DNA of 8,531 nucleotides, taken from positions 1-8,531 of the forward strand of contig CAMLNY010000025.1 of NCBI GenBank assembly GCA_946481405.1, in the 5' to 3' direction. The stretch's first letter is position 1, and every line of letters begins with the position of its first letter. Shown one piece after another: positions 1 to 5,538 of this stretch. The notes below the pieces were generated by a model. It searched no databases, was not told the DNA's origin, and saw only the letters and a list, made by a program, of their open reading frames with translations. Both the position numbers and the translations under genes were made by a program. The stretch is from an uncultured Brevundimonas sp. (GTDB lineage: Bacteria; Pseudomonadota; Alphaproteobacteria; Caulobacterales; Caulobacteraceae).

Positions 1-276
1 CGCGGTCAGGTCGTAGCGCAGCGCCATCCACTGGTCGTCGTCGTCCTGCAGGGCGAATACGCCCTCGTTCGGACGGTCGGCGTCGGGCAGGAATTTGCCG
101 AGCGCATCAGCGTATTCGAAGGCGCCCGTCTCCAGCGGCTCGAAGCCCCAGCGCTCGTAGACCTCGGACACCCGTGCGACGATGCGGCGCTCGGCGGCGA
201 CCTCGGGACCGCGGCGATCGGCAAAACCGCGCGGGGCGCGGGCTTCGGGGCGTGTCGGTTCAGGCGTGTCGGTCAT
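1..276 (-). CDS. hisS: Histidyl-tRNA synthetase, N-terminal part (runs off the left edge)
   Basis: Translating the minus strand from the ATG at 276 gives 92 codons open to the window edge. HisS charges tRNA-His with histidine in the cytoplasm. The recognisable stretches are PRGFADRRG near the start (the entry of the class II synthetase core), [17 protein letters not shown] (residues about 40-56), and a [15 protein letters not shown] block at the visible end, which is the start of the region holding class II motif 2 and the conserved LRYDLTAP. Catalytic motifs 2 and 3 lie outside the window. The first 14 or so residues ([14 protein letters not shown]) are a non-conserved leader. There is no purine-rich ribosome binding site before the ATG, but a TAATAC box ends 7 bases upstream, so the mRNA may be leaderless. 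The histidinol-phosphate-type paralogue HisZ is less likely because the [15 protein letters not shown] block fits genuine HisS. Identification is by recall of the family, without a search. Confidence 0.88.
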   Translation of the reverse strand, partial: MTDTPEPTRPEARAPRGFADRRGPEVAAERRIVARVSEVYERWGFEPLETGAFEYADALGKFLPDADRPNEGVFALQDDDDQWMALRYDLTA

Positions 277-283
277 GCGGGCG

Positions 284-289
284 GTATTA
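284..289 (-). promoter_or_regulatory. Candidate -10 box of hisS (TAATAC)
   Basis: On the minus strand TAATAC ends 7 bases before the hisS ATG at 276, so transcription would begin at or next to the start codon. The longer string TCTAATAC matches 6 of 8 positions of the Caulobacter housekeeping -10 (GCTANAWC). No good -35 is visible; the place where it should lie (about 307-312) is inside the large inverted repeat. The call depends on position and the absence of a Shine-Dalgarno sequence, so it is tentative. Confidence 0.4.
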
Positions 290-303
290 GAGGGCTTAGG
301 GCC

Positions 304-347
304 TGGTGAGTAGGGCTTAGTAAGCCGCCCCTAAGCCCTACTCACCA
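304..347. repeat. Perfect 17-bp inverted repeat with 10-base loop between the DUF418 gene and hisS
   Basis: The left arm 304-320 (TGGTGAGTAGGGCTTAG) and right arm 331-347 are exact reverse complements separated by TAAGCCGCCC. A third partial copy of the arm, AGGGCTTAG, lies at 291-299. The element starts 5 bases after the stop of the DUF418 gene and ends 27 bases before the hisS ATG; both genes run on the minus strand. A stem this long is far beyond chance in 8.5 kb. It could be a terminator of the DUF418 transcript (strong stem, but no run of T follows), an operator over the hisS promoter, a hisS leader structure, or a small dispersed REP-like repeat. The sequence alone does not decide between these. 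Confidence 0.9.
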
Positions 348-352
348 CCCCG

Positions 353-1600
353 TCACTTCCTGAGCGGCACCATTCGTCCGTAGGTCAGGCAGCGCCAGAT
401 CCATTCCAGCGGCCCCATGGAGAAGACCGACAGCCAGAGCGGCGACCAGACGATCTGGGCGGCCCAGATGGCGCCGACGACCATCCACATCTCCGCCGGG
501 CCATGCTCGCCGAACCACATCGGACCCCAGGGCGCATAGTAGAGGGTCACCATGATCAGGGTCTGGGTCAGATAGTTTGTGAAGGCCATGCGTCCGACCG
601 GGGCCAGCCAGGCCACCAGCGGCTTCAGTCCGAACCGGACCAGAAGGATCAGGATGCTGGCGTAGAAGAGAGTGATCAGGACGGCGGCGCCCCCGGCCGC
701 GGCGGCCAGACCGTTCGTCGGATCGGCATCGCCCGGGGCCATCGTCTCTTGCCAGCCCCAGAGGGCGAAGACGGCCAGATTGGCGCCGCCGATCAGGATG
801 ACCAGAAGATAGGTCCACAAAGGCGCGCGGCCGTTCAGATAGCCCGACTTGAACAGACCCAGACCCAGCATCATCAGCGGCACGGTGACCGGGATCAGGA
901 AGGGGCTGGCCATCAGCTGGAAGGTCGCCCAAACCTTGATGTTCTCCATCAGACCGCCCGGCCAGCCGGCGCGATAGGCGGCGACGGCCTCGGCGATGAT
1001 GTCGGGGCCGGTCGCGGGCCGTCCGGCCTCCATCTGGGCCGCCATCTCGGCCGGCATATTGGCCATGCCCCAGGCGGCCGCCGTGGCGATCACGGCCCAG
1101 AGGAGGCTGATCGAGCCGCCGATCCAGAGCAGCCGGCGCGCGCTCCACGAGCGCATCACCATCATGATCAGACCGCAATAGGCGTAGTGCAGAAGAATAT
1201 CGCCGTACCAGAGCACCACGCCGTGCAGGATGCCGAAGAGGCCGAGCCACAGCAGGCGGCGCCACAGCAACTTCCCCCGCGCCTCATCCGACTTCTCGCC
1301 GCCGACGAGGAAGATCGAGACCCCGAACAGCATGGTGAAGAGGGTGCGGAACTTGTCGTGGAAGAAGACGTCCGTGACCCACATGCCGACCAGATCGGCG
1401 TGGCTGGTCGCGCCGGGCGGCGGGGCCTCGGACACCATGACCTGGAAGGGCCAGGCGAAAGCGATGGCGTTGACCGCGAGAATGCCGAGGATGGCCCAGC
1501 CCCGCAGGACGTCGAGCTGGAAGATCCGGTCCTTCGGCGCGGTGGGCGACAGCCCTCCGGCGGCGACGGCAGGCTGGACGTCGGGTGCAGGCATGGCCAT
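353..1600 (-). CDS. DUF418 (YeiB-like) polytopic membrane protein
   Basis: The product has 415 residues and about ten hydrophobic segments, so it is an inner-membrane protein. Residues 25-44 carry the family's N-terminal signature (RIFQLDVLRGWAILGIL..VN). A charged FFHDKFRTLFTMLFG loop follows at about 79-93. The C-terminal DUF418 region (about 330-409) contains GRMAFTNYLTQ and ends in the typical GPLEWIWRCLTYGR (396-409). The family has no firmly established reaction; distant similarity to acyltransferase-3 membrane proteins has been proposed, so a role in modifying an envelope component is only a guess. The ATG at 1600 is preceded by GGGGGAAG at 4 bases' spacing; a second ATG two codons later (1594) is also possible. 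The gene lies 77 bp downstream of a small membrane-protein gene on the same strand and may be the last gene of that transcription unit, since the large inverted repeat follows its stop at once. Confidence 0.85.
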   Translation of the reverse strand: MAMPAPDVQPAVAAGGLSPTAPKDRIFQLDVLRGWAILGILAVNAIAFAWPFQVMVSEAPPPGATSHADLVGMWVTDVFFHDKFRTLFTMLFGVSIFLVGGEKSDEARGKLLWRRLLWLGLFGILHGVVLWYGDILLHYAYCGLIMMVMRSWSARRLLWIGGSISLLWAVIATAAAWGMANMPAEMAAQMEAGRPATGPDIIAEAVAAYRAGWPGGLMENIKVWATFQLMASPFLIPVTVPLMMLGLGLFKSGYLNGRAPLWTYLLVILIGGANLAVFALWGWQETMAPGDADPTNGLAAAAGGAAVLITLFYASILILLVRFGLKPLVAWLAPVGRMAFTNYLTQTLIMVTLYYAPWGPMWFGEHGPAEMWMVVGAIWAAQIVWSPLWLSVFSMGPLEWIWRCLTYGRMVPLRK

Positions 1601-1677
1601 GGCGCTTCCCCCAAAGCGGCGATCGAAGCGAACCTAGACCATAAATCGCCGGGGTAAACCGCCGGAACGTCGCGGGC

Positions 1678-2235
1678 TCAGCGGCTGAGCACGCCCAGAC
1701 GGTCCTTCACGGCCTCCGGCGCGGGCACGAAGGCGATGAAGGCGGCGCAGAGACCGGCCCACAGGGCGTAGGAGACGCCGACCAGAATGGCGACCGGCAG
1801 GCCGCCGACGCCGTAGATCAGAAGATTGGTCTCGGTCGCGCCGACGCCCTGACCCAGATCGCCCGACTGGACCCAGCCGAACACCACGACTGCGAGAGCC
1901 AGCAGGGTCTGCAGGGCCGCGGCCAGCAGGCCGCCGTACAGCATGAAGCGCCAGACGACGCCGAGACGGGTGCCCGGACGGCCGCGCCGGTCGCGCTCGC
2001 GCCGGATCGACCACAGGCCGGTCGGCACGGCGATCAGGCCGATGAAGAGGACGGTCAGGCGCCAGTCGATCTCGCGGCCCGGCATCCAGTTCTGGGGCGG
2101 CCAGACGAGAAGGGTCAGGACCAGCGGCGGCCAGAGGATGCCGGCCAAGGCCGCCAGCGGAATGGCCGCGCGGGTGCGACGCCAGATGACCGGCTCCTGA
2201 CCCGGAAGGTCGGCGGGGGTGTCGAAACGGCGCAT
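1678..2235 (-). CDS. Hypothetical four-helix membrane protein coupled to the hydroxybutyryl-CoA dehydrogenase gene
   Basis: I do not recognise this 185-residue protein. It has four likely membrane segments (about 24-45, 60-77, 93-122 and 146-169). A strongly basic cytoplasmic loop, IRRERDRRGRPGTR, lies between segments two and three (77-90), which by the positive-inside rule places both termini in the cytoplasm. There is no signal peptide and no catalytic motif. Its ATG overlaps the TGA of the upstream dehydrogenase gene by one base (TGATG), so it is probably translated by reinitiation and made in step with that enzyme. No separate ribosome binding site is evident. The coupling suggests shared expression but not necessarily shared function. 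Codon use and GC content resemble its neighbours. Confidence 0.75.
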   Translation of the reverse strand: MRRFDTPADLPGQEPVIWRRTRAAIPLAALAGILWPPLVLTLLVWPPQNWMPGREIDWRLTVLFIGLIAVPTGLWSIRRERDRRGRPGTRLGVVWRFMLYGGLLAAALQTLLALAVVVFGWVQSGDLGQGVGATETNLLIYGVGGLPVAILVGVSYALWAGLCAAFIAFVPAPEAVKDRLGVLSR

Positions 2236-3116
2236 CAGCGGGTCGGCGCCGGCACGTCGCCGGAATAGTCGTAGAAGCCGCGGCCGGACTTGCGCCCCAG
2301 CCAGCCGGCCTCGACGTATTTCACCAGCAGCGGACAGGGCCGGTATTTCGAATCGGCCAGACCCTCGTACAGCACGTTCATGATGGCCAGGACGACGTCC
2401 AGACCCATGAAGTCGGCCAGCTCCAGCGGACCCATGGGGTGGTTGGCGCCCAGCTTCAGAGCCTTGTCGATCGAGGCGACGTTCCCGACCCCTTCGTACA
2501 GGGTGTAGATCGCCTCGTTGATCATCGGCACCAGGATGCGGTTGACGATGAAGGCGGGGAAGTCCTCGGCGTTGGTGGTGGTCTTGCCGAGGCTCTCGGC
2601 GAAGGCGACGGCCGCCTCATAGGTCGAGGCCGAGGTGGCGATGCCGCGGATGATCTCCACCAGCTTCATCACCGGCGCCGGCTTCATGAAGTGCAGGCCG
2701 ATGAACCGGTCAGGCCGATCGGTCGACGAGGCCAGACGGGTGATCGAGATCGAGGAGGTGTTGGACGCCAGAAGGGTGTTGGCGCCCAGGTGCGGGACCA
2801 GTTCGGCGAAGACGGCCTTCTTGGTGGCCTCGTCCTCGACCGCCGCTTCGATGACCAGATCGGCCCGGCCAGCCTCGGCGAGGGTCTCGACACCGGAAAT
2901 ATGGGCCAAGGCCGCATCGGCCTGGGCCCGGGTCACCGCGCCGCGCTCGACCTGACGGGCCAGAGAGGCGGCGATGACGCCGAGCGCGACCGGCAGCCGC
3001 TCGGCCGCCACGTCGTACAGTTTGACCGAATAGCCGCCCAGCGCCACGGCGTGGGCGATGCCGACGCCCATCTGGCCGGCGCCGATCACGGCGACTGATT
3101 TGATCGTGGAAGTCAT
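2235..3116 (-). CDS. 3-hydroxybutyryl-CoA dehydrogenase
   Basis: This 293-residue protein is the usual length for the short, monofunctional 3-hydroxyacyl-CoA dehydrogenase family, which interconverts 3-hydroxybutyryl-CoA and acetoacetyl-CoA with NAD(H) in the cytoplasm during fatty-acid, butyrate or polyhydroxybutyrate metabolism. The N-terminal Rossmann fold shows GAGQMG (12-17) and Asp35 at the end of the second strand, as expected for NAD binding. Catalytic residues match human HADH spacing exactly: Ser121, His142, Glu154 and Asn192. The C-terminal helical domain carries LGANHPMGPLELADF and ends AGWLGRKSGRGFYDY. One oddity: the usual HFxNP after the catalytic His reads HFMKP here (Lys145 in place of Asn). 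The ATG at 3116 lacks a clear Shine-Dalgarno. It forms a unit with the downstream membrane-protein gene (one-base overlap). In many alphaproteobacteria this gene follows etfBA; here the upstream gene is yggT. The symbol hbd, fadB or paaH would all be guesses. Confidence 0.93.
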   Translation of the reverse strand: MTSTIKSVAVIGAGQMGVGIAHAVALGGYSVKLYDVAAERLPVALGVIAASLARQVERGAVTRAQADAALAHISGVETLAEAGRADLVIEAAVEDEATKKAVFAELVPHLGANTLLASNTSSISITRLASSTDRPDRFIGLHFMKPAPVMKLVEIIRGIATSASTYEAAVAFAESLGKTTTNAEDFPAFIVNRILVPMINEAIYTLYEGVGNVASIDKALKLGANHPMGPLELADFMGLDVVLAIMNVLYEGLADSKYRPCPLLVKYVEAGWLGRKSGRGFYDYSGDVPAPTR

Positions 3117-3171
3117 CAGATGGTGGTCAGAAGCGGCGTCATGCCCGGGCGGGGCACCTTAAGAGCCTGTA

Positions 3172-3183
3172 TTGCGCGCGCAA
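3172..3183. promoter_or_regulatory. Palindrome TTGCGCGCGCAA upstream of the hydroxybutyryl-CoA dehydrogenase gene
   Basis: This is a perfect 12-bp palindrome within the 110-bp gap between yggT and the dehydrogenase start, 55 bases before that ATG. It could be an operator for a dimeric regulator of the dehydrogenase unit. About two perfect 12-bp palindromes are expected by chance in a window of this length, so only its location supports the idea. The rest of the gap (3117-3226) shows no convincing -10/-35 pair and no terminator with a T tract. Confidence 0.25.
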
Positions 3184-3226
3184 GGCTGGAATGTCGCAGT
3201 GCGGCGCCCGGGCCACGGGTCCAGCA

Positions 3227-3544
3227 CTAGCCCAGAATGGCGATGATCGGTCCGGCGGCGGAATTATTGAACAGAATCCGCGCGAAGTTAAGCAGCAACA
3301 GAACCACGATCGGCGAGATGTCGATGCCGCCGAGCGGCGGGATGATGCGCCGGAACGGCTCCATCAGCGGCCGTGTGACGGCGTCGAGGAAGCCGGCCAG
3401 CTGGTTCACGAAGCGATTGCGGTGGTTGATCACGTCGAAGGCGAACAGCCAGCTGAGGATCGCCGAGCCGATGATGAACCAGGTCATCAGGCTGATGACG
3501 GCCAAGGATCGAGGGCTTCCGGCCCTGCGGCCCGTTGACACCAT
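3227..3544 (-). CDS. YggT family membrane protein
   Basis: The 105-residue product matches the YggT family (about 95-100 residues, two membrane segments). Segment one spans about 14-36 and contains ILSWL; the loop carries [21 protein letters not shown], typical of the family; [20 protein letters not shown] (65-84) is the hallmark before and into segment two. YggT proteins are inner-membrane proteins linked to cell shape, division or osmotic tolerance in various bacteria, with no settled mechanism. The start is uncertain. The ATG at 3544 adds a basic, non-conserved 13-residue leader, and its first codons contain the -35 box of the divergent tRNA promoter. A TTG at 3505, with GGAAG 10 bases upstream, would begin right at the first membrane helix, giving 92 residues and freeing the promoter. 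The gene runs away from the tRNA gene. Confidence 0.88.
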   Translation of the reverse strand: MVSTGRRAGSPRSLAVISLMTWFIIGSAILSWLFAFDVINHRNRFVNQLAGFLDAVTRPLMEPFRRIIPPLGGIDISPIVVLLLLNFARILFNNSAAGPIIAILG

Positions 3545-3564
3545 GGCCCCGGCCCGCCTATGTC
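3535..3564 (+). promoter_or_regulatory. Promoter of the tRNA-Ala gene (and probably trhO)
   Basis: A perfect TTGACA lies at 3535-3540. CCTATGTC at 3557-3564 matches 6 of 8 positions of the Caulobacter -10 consensus GCTANAWC. The gap between the boxes is 16 bases. Transcription would begin near 3571, giving a 5' leader of about 30 bases before the mature tRNA at 3602. The -35 box overlaps the first codons of yggT on the other strand if yggT starts at 3544. Confidence 0.65.
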
Positions 3565-3601
3565 GCCCGCTCGCCTGTCGCCCGGCCCGCCGTGCGAAAA
3601 G

Positions 3602-3676
<75 letters not shown>

Positions 3677-3677
<1 letters not shown>

Positions 3678-3708
3678 TCCTGCTTCGCGCTGACGCGCTT
3701 CGCAGGAT
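3677..3708 (+). repeat. Hairpin joining the tRNA-Ala 3' end and the trhO leader
   Basis: ATCCTGC (3677-3683) pairs perfectly with GCAGGAT (3702-3708). After a symmetrical TTC/TTC internal loop, GCGC pairs with GCGC around a TGAC tetraloop. The first base of the stem is the terminal A of the tRNA's CCA. No T tract follows, so it is not a classical intrinsic terminator; it may be a processing or stability element in a tRNA-trhO transcript. The trhO ribosome binding site starts five bases after it. Confidence 0.7.
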
Positions 3709-3712
3709 TGGC

Positions 3713-3719
3713 GGAAGGG
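3713..3719 (+). promoter_or_regulatory. Ribosome binding site of trhO (GGAAGGG)
   Basis: GGAAGGG ends 8 bases before the ATG at 3728. It fixes the trhO start there rather than at the in-frame ATG at 3560, which would put the tRNA gene inside the coding region. Confidence 0.75.
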
Positions 3720-3727
3720 TTTCAGCC

Positions 3728-4690
3728 ATGAATGAAAATTCGATCCGCGTCGCGGCGCTCTACAAGTTCGCGCCGGTCGCCGACCCTGCCGCCCTGCGCG
3801 ATCATCTGGAGGCGCTGTGCGGCAACGATGTGCGCGGCACACTTCTCGTGGCCCATGAGGGGGTGAACGGCACCGTCGCCGGACCGGAGGCTGCGATCTC
3901 TCGGGTGGTCGAGGGGCTGACCGCCCTGCCCGGCTTCGGGGAGGCCGAGATCAAATATTCCACCGCCGACCGCATGCCCTTTCATCGGCTGAAGGTGCGG
4001 GTGAAGCCCGAGATCGTGACCTTGGGCCTGCCCGATCTGAATCCGGCGACGAACGCGGGGACCTATGTCGCGCCGGAGGACTGGAACGCCCTGATCTTGG
4101 ACCCGGAGGTGGTCGTGATCGACACCCGCAACGACTATGAGGGAGAGGTCGGCGCCTTCCAGGGGGCGGTGCAGCCGAACACGCGGTCGTTCCGGGACTT
4201 TCCCGAATGGTTCCGCACCGAGGGCCGCGCCCTTCTGGCCAAGAGAAGCGAGAACGGGCCGAACCCGCCGAAGGTCGCCATGTACTGCACCGGCGGCATC
4301 CGCTGCGAGAAGTCGACGGCCTTCCTGAAGTCCGAAGGAGTGCAGGAGGTCTTCCACCTGCAGGGCGGGATTCTGAAATATCTGGAGACGACACCGCACG
4401 CCGAGAGTCTGTGGGACGGCGAATGCTTCGTCTTCGACGAGCGGGTGGCGGTCGGCCATGGTCTGTCGGAAGGGACCCACAGCCTCTGCCGCGGCTGCCG
4501 CATGCCCGTCAGCGCCGAAGGTCGGGCCTCGCCTCTCTATGTCGAGGGTGTCTGCTGCGACCGCTGCCACGACGCGCGCACCGACGACCAGAAGGCCGGG
4601 GCGCGCGAGCGGGATCGTCAGGTGCGGATCGCCGAAGAGCTGGGGATCGCCCACATCGGGGCGAAGCATGAGAAGCCCGGGAAGGCCTAG
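3728..4690 (+). CDS. trhO: tRNA uridine-34 hydroxylase TrhO (rhodanese family, formerly UPF0176)
   Basis: The 320-residue product matches the UPF0176/YceA family. E. coli TrhO carries out the oxygen-dependent hydroxylation of U34 to 5-hydroxyuridine, the first step towards 5-oxyacetyl-uridine in tRNAs that read four-fold codon boxes. The N-terminal domain holds ALYKFAPV (10-17) and LLVAHEGVNGTVAG (39-52). The central rhodanese domain has VIDTRNDYE (130-138) and the active-site loop CTGGIRCEKS (187-196), with Cys187 as the expected catalytic cysteine. The C-terminal tail has paired cysteines (LCRGC, then VCCDRC), a likely metal- or structure-forming cluster seen in this family. The gene is shorter than the E. 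coli protein (about 350), as usual for alphaproteobacteria. It sits 50 bases downstream of tRNA-Ala with no obvious promoter of its own, so co-transcription is likely. Its TAG overlaps the TAG of the convergent HPr gene. Confidence 0.93.
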   Translation: MNENSIRVAALYKFAPVADPAALRDHLEALCGNDVRGTLLVAHEGVNGTVAGPEAAISRVVEGLTALPGFGEAEIKYSTADRMPFHRLKVRVKPEIVTLGLPDLNPATNAGTYVAPEDWNALILDPEVVVIDTRNDYEGEVGAFQGAVQPNTRSFRDFPEWFRTEGRALLAKRSENGPNPPKVAMYCTGGIRCEKSTAFLKSEGVQEVFHLQGGILKYLETTPHAESLWDGECFVFDERVAVGHGLSEGTHSLCRGCRMPVSAEGRASPLYVEGVCCDRCHDARTDDQKAGARERDRQVRIAEELGIAHIGAKHEKPGKA

Positions 4691-4974
4691 TTGTCTTCGT
4701 CAAACTTGCGAGCGACGAGATCGCCCAGCGCATCGAGCGCTTCCTGGGCGTCGGAGCCTTCCGCCGAGATCTCGATCGAGCAGCCGTTGCCGGCCCCGAG
4801 CATCAGCAGGCCCATGATCGAACGGGCGTCCACGGTGACGCCGTCGCGGGTGACGTGGATCTCGGATTCGAAGCTGGAGGCCAGTTTGACGAACTTGGCC
4901 GAGGCCCGGGCGTGCAGGCCGCGGGTGTTGCAGATATTGGCGGTCGCCTTCGCCGTCGGAACCGTCTGACCCAT
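4687..4974 (-). CDS. ptsH: HPr phosphocarrier protein
   Basis: This 95-residue cytoplasmic protein belongs to the HPr family. CNTRGLHARAS (15-25) holds His21, which is phosphorylated by a PTS enzyme I (not in this window; in this group normally the nitrogen-type PtsP). DARSIMGLLMLG (49-60) holds Ser52, the site phosphorylated by HprK. Both sites being intact fits its place beside hprK. It probably passes phosphate from enzyme I to the EIIA encoded just upstream and to EIIA(Ntr) elsewhere, acting as a regulator rather than in sugar uptake. The ATG at 4974 is five bases after the EIIA stop. GAGAAG, inside the last EIIA codons, ends 8 bases before it and serves as ribosome binding site, so the two genes are one unit. 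The stop interlocks with that of trhO in CTAG. Confidence 0.95.
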   Translation of the reverse strand: MGQTVPTAKATANICNTRGLHARASAKFVKLASSFESEIHVTRDGVTVDARSIMGLLMLGAGNGCSIEISAEGSDAQEALDALGDLVARKFDEDN

Positions 4975-4979
4975 GAACG

Positions 4980-5384
4980 CTACTTCTCGCCCGCGAGGAC
5001 CCAGGAGGCCACGGAGATGTATTTGCGGCCCGCCTCCTGGGCGTGAGAGACGCAGGTCTCCAGCGTCTCGCGGCCGCGCACGCTGGCCAGCTTGATCAGC
5101 ATGGGCAGATTCAGGCCCGCGATGACCTCGGCATGGGTCTGTTCCATCACCGAGATGGCCAGGTTGGAGGGGGTGCCGCCGAACATGTCGGTCAGCAGAA
5201 TGACGCCCGAACCGTCGTCGACGGCGGCGGCCGCGTCGACGATGTCGCGACGGCGGCGTTCCATGTCGTCCTCGGGCCCGATGCATATGGCCGCGACGCC
5301 GCGCTGCGGGCCGACCACATGCTCCATGGCGGACAGGAATTCGGACGCGAGGCCACCATGGGTGACGATCACAAGGCCGATCAT
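4980..5384 (-). CDS. PTS EIIA component, mannose family (regulatory)
   Basis: The 134-residue product is a stand-alone EIIA(Man) domain. MIGLVIVTHGGLA places the phosphorylated histidine at His9. LLTDMFGGTPSN (63-74) carries Asp66, which orients that histidine, and the conserved GGTPSN turn. The C-terminal half has GLNLPML, typical of the fold. It lacks the IIB domain found in E. coli ManX, and no IIB, IIC or IID gene is nearby. The known alphaproteobacterial arrangement uses it as a regulatory phosphate acceptor from HPr. The start ATG (5384) has AGGA about 12 bases upstream; the histidine position at residue 9 supports this start. It is followed by ptsH and preceded by a 154-bp gap after hprK, so it may have its own promoter. 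The names ptsM or manX are used in different genomes, so I leave the symbol empty. Confidence 0.93.
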   Translation of the reverse strand: MIGLVIVTHGGLASEFLSAMEHVVGPQRGVAAICIGPEDDMERRRRDIVDAAAAVDDGSGVILLTDMFGGTPSNLAISVMEQTHAEVIAGLNLPMLIKLASVRGRETLETCVSHAQEAGRKYISVASWVLAGEK

Positions 5385-5467
5385 GCCCGGCCGATCCTGG
5401 AAAGCGTCTGCAACGCTGGGTATCCCCTATGCCGCGACCCGGCGCCCCCCGGCCCTGGTCACAAGCG

Positions 5468-5481
5468 GGCCTAGATAGGCC
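5468..5481. promoter_or_regulatory. Palindrome GGCCTA-GA-TAGGCC in the hprK/EIIA gap
   Basis: Perfect 6-bp arms flank a 2-base centre, within the 154 bp (5385-5538) that separate hprK from the EIIA gene. This is the longest non-coding stretch within the chvI-ptsH row. The gap may hold a promoter for EIIA-ptsH and this dyad could be its operator, but I see no good -10/-35 pair and no intrinsic terminator with a T tract. CTAG, which is usually rare in such genomes, is part of it. Confidence 0.3.
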
Positions 5482-5538
5482 AAACCGGACAAGGATTAAA
5501 GCCGGTCGATGGCGAGGCCGGGCTCAGCTTCCTCGGCG

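Noticed and set aside
503..1657. Long open frame on the plus strand (384 codons) opposite the DUF418 gene
   Set aside because: It is an antisense shadow in GC-rich DNA. Its translation is dominated by Gly, Asp, Gln, Arg and His with no fold-like pattern, while the minus strand encodes a clear membrane family.
3722..4669. 315-codon minus-strand open frame opposite trhO
   Set aside because: Shadow frame with biased composition; trhO on the plus strand has conserved rhodanese motifs and a good ribosome binding site.
4975..5286. N-terminal extension of HPr giving a 199-residue protein
   Set aside because: The added part is the EIIA gene read in the wrong frame; the HPr domain begins at ATG 4974 with a proper ribosome binding site.
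5484..5506. Weak stem ACCGG/CCGGT with 13-base loop after hprK as a terminator
   Set aside because: Only five pairs, a large loop and no T tract on the minus strand; easily due to chance in GC-rich DNA.
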